Shown: positions 6,278 through 12,487 of the stretch, piece after piece
How positions within the stretch are numbered: the first letter of the stretch is position 1
How the letters are laid out: every line of letters begins with the position of its first letter
Translations under genes and position numbers: made by a program
Assembly (NCBI GenBank): GCA_044369995.1
Contig: JBILWG010000024.1
Span: 1-16,110, forward strand
Source of the DNA: F1-60-MAGs149 sp044369995
GTDB lineage: Bacteria > Actinomycetota > Thermoleophilia > Gaiellales > F1-60-MAGs149
Length of the DNA: 16,110 nucleotides
Direction of reading: 5' to 3'
The notes under the pieces: model-generated
What the model was told of the DNA's origin: nothing
Databases searched by the model: none
What the model saw: the letters and a program-made list of their open reading frames with translations, nothing else

Positions 6278-7507
6278 ATGACCCTCGACGTCGAAGCGAT
6301 CCGCACCCAGTTCCCCGCGCTCAGCCGACAGCACGGTGGGCAGCCGCTCGTCTACCTCGACGGCCCAGGGGGCTCGCAGGTGCCGCAGGTCGTCGTGGAC
6401 GCCGTGGCACACTCGCTGCTCCACGCCAACGCCAACACGGGTGGTGCCTTCGCCACGTCGATGGAGAGCGACGCGGCGATTGCTGCGGCGCGGCTGGCGG
6501 CGGCGGACTTCACCGGGTCGCGCCCGGACGAGATCGCCTTCGGCGCCAACACCACGACGCTGCAGTTCCTCCTCGCCCACGCAGTCGCGCGCACCTTCGA
6601 GCCAGGCGATGAGATCATCACGACCGAACTGGATCATGACTCCAACGTGGCCCAGTGGCTGCTCGTCGCCGCCGATCATGGGCTCGTGGTGCGACAGGCA
6701 CGACTTCATCGCACCGACGGGACGCTCGACCTGCATCATCTCGAGAGCCTGCTGTCGCCGCGGACGCGGATCGTGGCGTTCACGCTCGCGTCGAATCATC
6801 TCGGCACCGTGCCCCCCTGTCAGGAGATCGCCCGCCATGCGCACTCCGTGGGTGCGCTGGCGTGGGCAGACGGCGTCCACTATGCCCCGCATCGACGGCT
6901 CGACCGGACCGCGCTCGGCGTTGATGTCCTGCTGACCTCCCCGTACAAGTGGTTCGGTCCGCATCTCGGCATCGCCTCCATCCGGCACGACCTCGCGGTC
7001 TCCTGGCCGGCCGATCGCGTGCGGCCGGCGGATGAGACTCCGGCCGGTCATCGGTTCGAGACCGGCACGCAGTCGCACGAGGCGATGGCGGGCATGACAG
7101 CCGCCGTGGAGTACCTCGCGGGGCTGGGCACGGGGCCAGATCGCATTGCCCGGCTGGACAGCGCCTTCGAGCGCATCCGCGCCCACGAGGATGCGCTGGC
7201 GCTGCGCTTCTGGCACGGCGTCGAGGATATGGAGCATCTCCGTGTCTACGGCATCACGGATCCCTCGCGGTTCGGCGACCGCGTCGCCACGTTCAGCTTC
7301 ACGGTCGAGGGGGCGCATCCGGCGGAGGTCGCGCAGCGTCTGGCGCAGCGCGGCTTCGCCGTCTGGGACGGCAACTTCTATGCGCTCTCGGCCAGCACCG
7401 CCCTGGGCCTCGAGGCCCACGGCGGCGCCGTGCGCGTGGGGTTTCTGCACTACACCCTGCCCAGTGAGGTGGATCGCCTGATCGACGCGCTGGGCGAGCT
7501 CGGCTGA
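6278..7507 (+). CDS. Class-V aminotransferase, cysteine desulfurase-like, lacking the catalytic cysteine
   Basis: A 409-residue PLP enzyme of fold type I, class V (SufS/Csd-like). Residues that place PLP are visible: His120 in ELDHDSN, Asp198 in WADGVHY, and the Schiff-base Lys224 in SPYKWFGPHLG; GGAFATSMESDA (55-66) is a further family block. The closest group I recall is the subfamily named after VC1184, often annotated as cysteine desulfurase family protein. The only cysteine in the whole protein is Cys181, near the PLP domain. The C-terminal region where SufS has its persulfide cysteine reads VWDGNFYALS, so sulfur transfer to Fe-S scaffolds is unlikely, and no suf or isc genes are adjacent. 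A lyase, desulfurase or aminotransferase role on another small substrate is possible. The ATG at 6278 is preferred over a GTG-type start 30 nt upstream because of the -10 placement. Confidence 0.82.
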   Translation: MTLDVEAIRTQFPALSRQHGGQPLVYLDGPGGSQVPQVVVDAVAHSLLHANANTGGAFATSMESDAAIAAARLAAADFTGSRPDEIAFGANTTTLQFLLAHAVARTFEPGDEIITTELDHDSNVAQWLLVAADHGLVVRQARLHRTDGTLDLHHLESLLSPRTRIVAFTLASNHLGTVPPCQEIARHAHSVGALAWADGVHYAPHRRLDRTALGVDVLLTSPYKWFGPHLGIASIRHDLAVSWPADRVRPADETPAGHRFETGTQSHEAMAGMTAAVEYLAGLGTGPDRIARLDSAFERIRAHEDALALRFWHGVEDMEHLRVYGITDPSRFGDRVATFSFTVEGAHPAEVAQRLAQRGFAVWDGNFYALSASTALGLEAHGGAVRVGFLHYTLPSEVDRLIDALGELG

Positions 7508-7533
7508 CGACGCAGGCGCACGGCCAGAGGCGC

Positions 7534-7539
7534 TACGCT
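7534..7539 (+). promoter_or_regulatory. -10 box of tRNA-Leu
   Basis: TACGCT, 10 nt before the mature 5' end of the tRNA. This would leave a short 5' leader for RNase P to remove. It sits in the 42-nt gap after the upstream gene. No -35 match is obvious. Confidence 0.45.
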
Positions 7540-7549
7540 GCGACTTCCC

Positions 7550-7633
7550 GCGGATGTGGCGGAATTGGTAGACGCGCACGGTTCAGGTCCGTGTGGCCGT
7601 AAGGTCGTGGAGGTTCAAGTCCTCTCATCCGCA
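7550..7633 (+). tRNA. tRNA-Leu, anticodon CAG
   Basis: Folded by eye into a complete class II tRNA of 84 nt. The acceptor stem GCGGATG (7550-7556) pairs with CATCCGC (7626-7632), discriminator A7633. The D stem GCG/CGC encloses GAATTGGTAGA. The anticodon stem CACGG/CCGTG encloses TTCAGGT, giving anticodon CAG (7584-7586), which reads CUG, a very common leucine codon in this GC-rich sequence. The long variable arm GGCC-GTAA-GGTC (7595-7606) is typical of leucine tRNAs. The T arm is GGAGG/CCTCT with loop TTCAAGT. The 3' CCA is not encoded (TCG follows), so it must be added by the CCA enzyme. The last 9 nt overlap the end of sua5 on the other strand. Confidence 0.96.
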
Positions 7634-8590
7634 TCGGGAGTCCCCGCTCGGCGCCTCGGCGCCGGCAGCGGCGCGGCGGAGACGGTCCAGCACCGCCACG
7701 CCGATCCCGGTCGGCTCCGGAGGCAGGACCGCAATGCGCGCAGCTCCCGACCGATCGGACGCCCGCAGCAGCGCGTAGAGCCGCTCGGCATACGCTGCGG
7801 GGGTGGCGCCGGCGTCGACCACGGCGTGGTAGCCACTCGCGACGGTTCCCGTCGGCGCGATCAGCGTCGTGCTGCCGGGATCGGCGAGTTCGCTCGGATC
7901 GGACACCAGCACCACGGGTAGGCGGGGCGCGTAGTGGGCGGCGAGGGTACCCGGCGCACGCGGTGCATCCGGCCCCGCCGGCGCGAGCGGCGTGGTGAGT
8001 GCCTCGCTGATCATCTCCGCCGTGATGGCGCCCGGCCGCAAGATGCGTGGCAGCACGCCCGTCAGATCGACGATCGTCGACTCGAGTCCAATCCGGCAGC
8101 GCCCCCCGTCGAGGATCACGTCGACATCGGTGCCCAGGTCCTCGGCCACGTGCTGGGCGGTCGTCGGACTGACCCGGCCGAAGCGATTGGCGCTGGGAGC
8201 GGCGAGTCCGGTGCCCGCGGCCTCGATCAGGGCCAGCGCCAGTGGGGCGTCCGGCAGGCGCAGGGCGATGGTGCCGGTACCGCCGAGCGCAGCAGGATCG
8301 GCCCGCTGCCCGGCCGGCAGGATCAGCGTGAGAGGGCCAGGCCAGAAGCGGCGTGCCAGCAACTCGGCGGCGTCCGGCCACGCCGTCACCCACGTTCGCG
8401 CGTCCGCATGCGTGGCGATATGGACAATCGACGGATGGTCGAGCGGTCGCTCCTTGATCGCATACAGACGTGTCAGTGCCGGACCGCTCGTGGCATCGGC
8501 AGCGAGCCCGTAGACGGTCTCCGTCGGCAGCCCCACGAGACCGCCGCGCTGGATGGCCGCCACGGCCAGGCTGAGATCGCTGGTGATCAC
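7625..8590 (-). CDS. L-threonylcarbamoyladenylate synthase (Sua5/TsaC type)
   Basis: Makes threonylcarbamoyl-AMP from threonine, bicarbonate and ATP, the first step of t6A37 modification of ANN-decoding tRNAs. With 321 residues it is the long Sua5 form: the YrdC-type catalytic domain plus a C-terminal Sua5 domain. Motifs are GGLVGLPTETVYGLA (16-30), AIKERPLDHP (44-53) with the Lys-x-Arg nucleotide site, SANRFGRVSPTTAQHV (133-148), LESTIVDLT (169-177), ILRPGAIT (183-190), and the linker block APGTLAAHYAPRLPV (212-226) typical of Sua5. The start is GTG at 8590, immediately before the conserved N-terminal helix; the longer open frame upstream runs through the divergent gene and shows no similarity. 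The 3' end overlaps tRNA-Leu by 9 nt in antisense, so the last codons (R-C-G-stop) are constrained by the tRNA acceptor stem. Confidence 0.93.
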   Translation of the reverse strand: MITSDLSLAVAAIQRGGLVGLPTETVYGLAADATSGPALTRLYAIKERPLDHPSIVHIATHADARTWVTAWPDAAELLARRFWPGPLTLILPAGQRADPAALGGTGTIALRLPDAPLALALIEAAGTGLAAPSANRFGRVSPTTAQHVAEDLGTDVDVILDGGRCRIGLESTIVDLTGVLPRILRPGAITAEMISEALTTPLAPAGPDAPRAPGTLAAHYAPRLPVVLVSDPSELADPGSTTLIAPTGTVASGYHAVVDAGATPAAYAERLYALLRASDRSGAARIAVLPPEPTGIGVAVLDRLRRAAAGAEAPSGDSRCG

Positions 8591-8619
8591 CGTGACATCG
8601 TCGCATCTGCGGTGACGAC

Positions 8620-8625
8620 TACGGT
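8620..8625 (+). promoter_or_regulatory. -10 box for leaderless mRNA of the membrane protein gene
   Basis: TACGGT followed by exactly 6 nt and the GTG at 8632, with no ribosome site. Together with 6266-6271 it forms a repeated pattern CTACGGTTSSGGTRTG (S = G/C, R = A/G) spanning promoter and start codon. Confidence 0.5.
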
Positions 8626-8631
8626 TCGGGT

Positions 8632-9459
8632 GTGCGCTTCCTCTTGTCGCTGCTCTGCCTCCTGCTCGCGGTCGTGTGCGCGCTCGGTTCGGGAGCGGGC
8701 GCCATGCTGGCGCGCAACGTTCTGGATCCGGCCGGGTTCTCCCGCGCCGTGGTGGCGACCGTCCAGTCACCCGCCGGTCTGGGACTGGCGCGCGCCTCGG
8801 TCCAGAATGCGGTATCGAACCGGGCCGCGGCCCAGCCTGCCCTGATCGCCGAGGGCGCCGCCGGGGTGGCGGGTGCGTGGACGGTGCGCGCGCTCCGCAG
8901 CGACGCGGCGGCGCAGATCCTGGCCCCGGTCGCCGTCGCCCTGCAGCAGGGCATCCTGACCGGGACGCAACAGGGCAGCGTCGAGTTGGACGTGCGTGCG
9001 CTTGCCGCGGCCGCCGAGACGCCACCGGTGGTCACCGGGATCCTGGACGTGGTGCCGGGACCGTTGCTCGTGGAGGTTCCCTGGCTCTCGGTGGCGCCGC
9101 TCGCCCAGACGGTGCTGCAGGAGCTTGATCGCCATCCGTGGCTTCCCATGGGCCTCGCCATCGCGTCGCTCGGGTTCGGCATGCTCGCGGTCATCACGGC
9201 CCGCCGTCGCGGACTCTCGCTCGTGCTGCTTGGAGCGACATTGGCGACGAGCGCGTTCCTGCTGCAGCCGCTCGCGACCGACGCAACGCGCTACGTGGTG
9301 CGGGGGCAGGGACAGGACGTCAGCACCGGCCCTCTGGCCGCCGTGTTCGTCGATCAGCTGTTCGACGGCTGGCGCGCGGTCAGCGGTGCGCTGATCGCCA
9401 TCGGGCTCGCCCTGGTGCTCGTGGGCCTGGTCTTCGGGATTCGCCGTACGCAGCGCTAG
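8632..9459 (+). CDS. Predicted four-helix membrane protein with extracytoplasmic domain, function unknown
   Basis: I do not recognise a named family with certainty. The 275-residue protein has an N-terminal hydrophobic helix (3-25), then an Ala-rich region of about 140 residues predicted outside the membrane, followed by three more helices (about 171-190, 195-213 and 250-270) with RRR after helix 2 and RRTQR at the C terminus, consistent with those ends being inside. The opening after the first helix (ARNVLDPAGFSRAVVATV, 27-44) resembles a group of actinobacterial integral membrane proteins in which a V-x-D-x-x-x-F element is followed by helices ending in basic residues; this is recalled, not tested. 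No catalytic motif is visible. Expression is predicted from a leaderless GTG start. It is divergent from sua5, and its stop shares CTAG with the convergent SDR gene. Confidence 0.75.
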   Translation: MRFLLSLLCLLLAVVCALGSGAGAMLARNVLDPAGFSRAVVATVQSPAGLGLARASVQNAVSNRAAAQPALIAEGAAGVAGAWTVRALRSDAAAQILAPVAVALQQGILTGTQQGSVELDVRALAAAAETPPVVTGILDVVPGPLLVEVPWLSVAPLAQTVLQELDRHPWLPMGLAIASLGFGMLAVITARRRGLSLVLLGATLATSAFLLQPLATDATRYVVRGQGQDVSTGPLAAVFVDQLFDGWRAVSGALIAIGLALVLVGLVFGIRRTQR

Positions 9460-10235
9460 CGTGGCGGCAGGAAGGCGATGCCCTCCGCATCGACGACATG
9501 GGCACCGCCGTCGATGGTGATGGTCGCCCCGTTGATGCCAGAGGCGCGGTCCCCGACCAGCCAGACGATGGCGTCCGCCACCTCCTCCGCCTCAGCAGCC
9601 CGACGGGATGGCGCGTAGCGCGTCACCTCGGCATACGCAGACGCCAGCCCGCCTGACTGCTCGGCGAGAGGCGCGAGCGCCGCATCGGCCATGGGCGTGC
9701 GAACCCAGCCCGGGCAGACCACGTTCGTGCGGACTCCCTGCGGCCCGTGATCGACGGCGAGCATGCGCCCGAGGTGCACGGCTCCGGCCTTGGCCGAACC
9801 GTACGCAACGGATTCCGGCCCGGCACGGAGCCCAGCCAGGCTGGCCACGATGACGATGGCGCCGCCCGTCTCGAGCAAGGCCGGCAGACACGCCTTCGCC
9901 GCCAGAAACGGCGCGGTGAGATTCTGGCGGAGCACGTCCTCGAAGCCAGCGCGCGTCTGGGTGAGCGCGGAGCCGCTGCGTCCGCCGCCGGCGGAGCACA
10001 CGAGGGCGCAGAGGGTCCCGCCGGCTGCCGTCAGCCCGGCGACGGCGTGTGCAAGGTGCGCCTCATCGGCGGCATCGCCGGGGAACGCGAGGCCTGCGGT
10101 CTCTGTCGCGACCTGCTCGAGCGGAGCGGGCCGCCGCCCAATCAGCCCGACGAGCCAGCCGTCGGCGGCCAGTGCACGCGCGGTCGCCGCGCCGATGCCC
10201 GTGCCGCCACCGGTGATGAGGGCCGCTCGTCGCAC
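9456..10235 (-). CDS. SDR-family NAD(P)-dependent oxidoreductase
   Basis: A 259-residue classical short-chain dehydrogenase/reductase with a Rossmann fold. The cofactor motif GGGTGIG lies at 9-15. CSAGGG (80-85) replaces the usual NNAG strand. Asn105, Ser132 and Tyr145-x-x-x-Lys149 (YGSAK) complete the catalytic tetrad. After strand 2 the sequence is GRRPAPLE (33-40), with Arg in place of an acidic residue, which suggests NADP preference. CPGWVRTPM (174-182) and GATITIDGG near the end are family-typical. The substrate is unknown; 3-oxoacyl or hydroxyacid substrates are common for such genes. The GTG start directly follows the stop of the FAH-family gene (TAGGTG) with GAGG 5 nt upstream, so the two are co-transcribed and probably act in one pathway. 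Confidence 0.9.
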   Translation of the reverse strand: MRRAALITGGGTGIGAATARALAADGWLVGLIGRRPAPLEQVATETAGLAFPGDAADEAHLAHAVAGLTAAGGTLCALVCSAGGGRSGSALTQTRAGFEDVLRQNLTAPFLAAKACLPALLETGGAIVIVASLAGLRAGPESVAYGSAKAGAVHLGRMLAVDHGPQGVRTNVVCPGWVRTPMADAALAPLAEQSGGLASAYAEVTRYAPSRRAAEAEEVADAIVWLVGDRASGINGATITIDGGAHVVDAEGIAFLPPR

Positions 10236-11066
10236 CTAGGCCTCGAAGGTGACGGGGTTGGTCAAGGTGCCAACGCCGCCGACCGTGACACTGACGGTCT
10301 CGCCCGCCCGGAGATAGCGCCGCGGCTCGCGGCTGTCGCCGACGCCTCCCGGCGTGCCCGTGGCGATCACGTCGCCGGGGAGCAGCGTGATGCCACGCGT
10401 CAGGTACTCGATGATCTCCGCGACGCTGAAGATCAGATGCCGGGTGTTCGAGCTCTGCATGACCTCGCCGTCGATGGCCAGCTCGACGTCGACATCCGCG
10501 AAGTCAACCCCGTCGGTGCTGGCGATGGCTGGCCCGAGGGGGCAGAAGGTGTCGAAGCTCTTGCCGTAGTCGAACTGCCGCAAGGGCGTCTCGAGCTGGG
10601 CGCGCCGTCCCGACACATCCTGGACGCAGGTGATGCCGCCGATCGCCGACAGCGCATCGTCCCTGGTCGCCCGGTGCGTGCGGCGGCCGATCACCACGGC
10701 GAGCTCGCCTTCGAAGTCCGGTCGCGTCTCCTCCCGGGGAATCACGATCGACTCGCCATGGCCGATCAAGCTGGTGGAGAACTTCGAGAACACCACGGGC
10801 ACCTCGGGAATGTCGAGCTGGGACTCCTCGGCGTGGTCCCGGTAGTTGAGGCCGATCGCGATGATCTTGCTCGGCACGACAGGGTGCAGCAGCTGCACCT
10901 CCGCCAGCGCGCACGTCGGGCCCGTCGCGCCGGCGATCGCGGCCCAGCCCTCAACCGTCGGGACGAAGCCCTGCTCTCCGGCTGCGCCGGCATCGACGAT
11001 CATCTCGCCCTCGAGGCGTCCAAGGCGAACGTCGCCGGCTGCGTTTCGATAGCGCACTGCGTGCAT
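10236..11066 (-). CDS. Fumarylacetoacetate hydrolase (FAH) family protein
   Basis: A 276-residue protein of the FAH fold, whose members hydrolyse or isomerise or decarboxylate beta-diketo acids and related catabolic intermediates. Motifs are KIIAIGLNYRDHAEE (67-81), VVFSKFSTSLIGHG (91-104), the metal site DFEGELAVVIG (117-127) with Glu119 and Glu121, DVSGRRAQ with Asp150 (150-157), GKSFDTFCPLGP with Lys169 (168-179), and GDVIATGTPGGVG in the C-terminal third. The length and the KSFDTFCPLGP block fit the 2-hydroxyhepta-2,4-diene-1,7-dioate isomerase / acylpyruvase-like subgroup rather than true fumarylacetoacetase. The ATG at 11066 is chosen over an upstream in-frame start because a strong GGAGG lies 6 nt before it and the protein then begins like its relatives. 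The SDR gene follows with no gap. Confidence 0.88.
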   Translation of the reverse strand: MHAVRYRNAAGDVRLGRLEGEMIVDAGAAGEQGFVPTVEGWAAIAGATGPTCALAEVQLLHPVVPSKIIAIGLNYRDHAEESQLDIPEVPVVFSKFSTSLIGHGESIVIPREETRPDFEGELAVVIGRRTHRATRDDALSAIGGITCVQDVSGRRAQLETPLRQFDYGKSFDTFCPLGPAIASTDGVDFADVDVELAIDGEVMQSSNTRHLIFSVAEIIEYLTRGITLLPGDVIATGTPGGVGDSREPRRYLRAGETVSVTVGGVGTLTNPVTFEA

Positions 11067-11072
11067 GGGGAT

Positions 11073-11077
11073 CCTCC
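11073..11077 (-). promoter_or_regulatory. Ribosome binding site deciding the FAH-family start
   Basis: GGAGG on the minus strand, 6 nt before the ATG at 11066. It rules against extending the protein by about 22 residues to an upstream start; those codons overlap the -10 region. Confidence 0.7.
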
Positions 11078-11094
11078 GTGAGTCGACGTCCGCC

Positions 11095-11100
11095 AGCATA
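11095..11100 (-). promoter_or_regulatory. -10 box of the FAH/SDR operon
   Basis: TATGCT on the minus strand, 28 nt upstream of the FAH ATG and 18 nt from the GGAGG. It is the same hexamer as proposed for dapA. It lies in the 86-nt divergent gap to the glutamine-synthetase-like gene. Confidence 0.45.
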
Positions 11101-11120
11101 TCCGCACCGGTAGGTCTGGA

Positions 11121-11126
11121 TACAAT
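11121..11126 (+). promoter_or_regulatory. -10 box of the glutamine-synthetase-like gene
   Basis: TACAAT, the closest match to a consensus -10 in this window, 26 nt before the ATG at 11153. A strong purine run GGGAGGGTGGG (about 11140-11150) follows as ribosome site. The opposing FAH promoter lies 20 nt away, so the two may be co-regulated. No operator repeat was evident by eye. Confidence 0.5.
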
Positions 11127-11152
11127 CCGCACACCGACCGGGAGGGTGGGAC

Positions 11153-12487
11153 ATGACCGTCAAGCAGCTTCAGGCCAAAGGCGTCCGCATCTTGCGGCTC
11201 GTCTACAGCGATCTCTACGGCGTGCAGCGCGGCAAGGACGTGCTCCTGACGCGCGCCGCGCACGCGATCTCGCACGGCAAGCCGTTCGTCGAGGCCGTCA
11301 TGACGATCGATCACCGTCACAACATCGTCAGCGGCGAGGAGGCGGGGTTCCGCGACTTCGTGGCGATCCCCGATCTCAGGACCGCGCGCATTCATCCGCT
11401 TGATCCGGAGGTCGCGGTGGTCCTGTGCGATCTGGAGTCCGTGCCGTCGCACAAGCCGTCGGGTCTCGATCCGCGCGGCTCGCTGAAGCGCATCACCGAG
11501 CGCTATGCCGCCTTGGGCTACACCGCGGTCGTCGCGCACGAGCTGGAGTTCTACCTCCTGGAGCGCAGCAGCGAGGGCGTCGGCGGCCTGCGGCCGCTGC
11601 CGATGCGCGACTCGAGCGTCTACACGGTCGGCCCGCTGGCCGATCCGACGGGTCTCGTCCGCGGCATGTTCGAGGCCTGCGAGGAATTCGGCCTCGAGCC
11701 GATCTCCATGGCACAGGAGTACGGGCACTCGCAGCACGAGATCAATCTGACGCACGGTCCGGCCGTCGAAGCCACCGACCGTGCGTTCCTGTTCAAGTCG
11801 CTGGTCAAGCAGATGGCCGACATGAACGGCGTCGTGGCGACCTTCATGGGGATGCCCGTTGACGACGACGAGTGCTCGGGCTACCACCTCCACGCCTCGC
11901 TCGTGAACAGGGCCGGGAAGAACCTGTTCGACGCTCCGCGTGCGAAGGACGGGCTCAGCGAGCTGGCGCATCACTTCATCGCTGGCGTCGTGTCCCATGC
12001 ACCGGCGATGGCGGGTCTGCTCAATCCGACGGTCAACTCCTACAAGCGCATCATCAACGGCGGCCTGTCACCCAAGTTCGCGAACTGGGGGCACGACAAC
12101 CGGATGTCCATGCTGCGCATCAGCGAGGAGCGCGGACCTGCGGCGCGTGCCGAGATGCGATCCGGTGACGGTGCTGCGAACCCGTACCTGATCAGCGCGG
12201 CTATTCTCGCCGCCGGTCTCGATGGCATCGAGCGCAAGCTCAAGTCGCCCAAGCCGGTGAGTGGCAACTTCTACGAAGGGCCCGAGGACGCGATGGGACT
12301 GCCGCTCCCGACGTCGCTCGGCGAGGCGCTGGACGCACTCGAGGCGGATACGCGGCTGGTGAAGGCGATCGGTCCGGAGCTGATCGAAGTGTTCCTGCGG
12401 AACAAGCGCTACGAGCTCGGTCGTTGGGAGGCGCACCAGAATCGCCTCACCGCCTGGGAGATCGAGGAGTACGCCGAGGCGCTCTAG
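11153..12487 (+). CDS. Glutamine synthetase-family ligase (GlnA-like), probably not ammonium-specific
   Basis: A 444-residue type I glutamine-synthetase-like protein. The N-terminal beta-grasp domain has LVYSDLYGVQRGK (16-28). The catalytic barrel shows AHELEFYL (128-135) with metal ligands Glu130/Glu132, Glu189 and Glu196 in the EYGHSQHEIN block, SGYHLHASL (242-250) with His245/His247, NPTVNSYKR (291-299), DNRMSMLR (315-322) and RAEMRSGDGAANPYL (332-346). The flap that normally carries a glutamate (G-Y-E-A-P in GlnA) reads GGLSP (303-307), so the glutamate that helps bind and deprotonate ammonium appears to be missing. This favours a ligase joining glutamate, or another acid, to an amine, like gamma-glutamyl-amine synthetases of amine catabolism, over nitrogen assimilation. 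The neighbouring FAH, SDR and CoA-transferase genes fit a catabolic role. The start is well set by its ribosome site. Confidence 0.85.
   Translation: MTVKQLQAKGVRILRLVYSDLYGVQRGKDVLLTRAAHAISHGKPFVEAVMTIDHRHNIVSGEEAGFRDFVAIPDLRTARIHPLDPEVAVVLCDLESVPSHKPSGLDPRGSLKRITERYAALGYTAVVAHELEFYLLERSSEGVGGLRPLPMRDSSVYTVGPLADPTGLVRGMFEACEEFGLEPISMAQEYGHSQHEINLTHGPAVEATDRAFLFKSLVKQMADMNGVVATFMGMPVDDDECSGYHLHASLVNRAGKNLFDAPRAKDGLSELAHHFIAGVVSHAPAMAGLLNPTVNSYKRIINGGLSPKFANWGHDNRMSMLRISEERGPAARAEMRSGDGAANPYLISAAILAAGLDGIERKLKSPKPVSGNFYEGPEDAMGLPLPTSLGEALDALEADTRLVKAIGPELIEVFLRNKRYELGRWEAHQNRLTAWEIEEYAEAL

Noticed and set aside
6053..7579. A 508-codon open frame on the minus strand opposite the class-V aminotransferase gene
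   Set aside because: It lies antisense to a well-supported PLP enzyme, is rich in Arg, Gly and His as expected for antisense frames in GC-rich DNA, and shows no family motif apart from a piece overlapping glpX in another frame.
7556..7921. Open frame starting inside tRNA-Leu and running opposite sua5
   Set aside because: Its first codons are the tRNA itself and the remainder is antisense to the Sua5 C-terminal domain.
8591..9025. N-terminal extension of the Sua5 frame to a start at 9025
   Set aside because: The extra 145 residues are Pro/Arg-rich, run antisense through the membrane protein gene, and precede the conserved Sua5 N terminus; GTG 8590 gives the normal length.
9747..11081. A 444-codon open frame on the plus strand across the SDR and FAH genes
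   Set aside because: It is antisense to two genes with complete catalytic motifs and good ribosome sites; its composition is low in hydrophobic residues and it has no recognisable domain.
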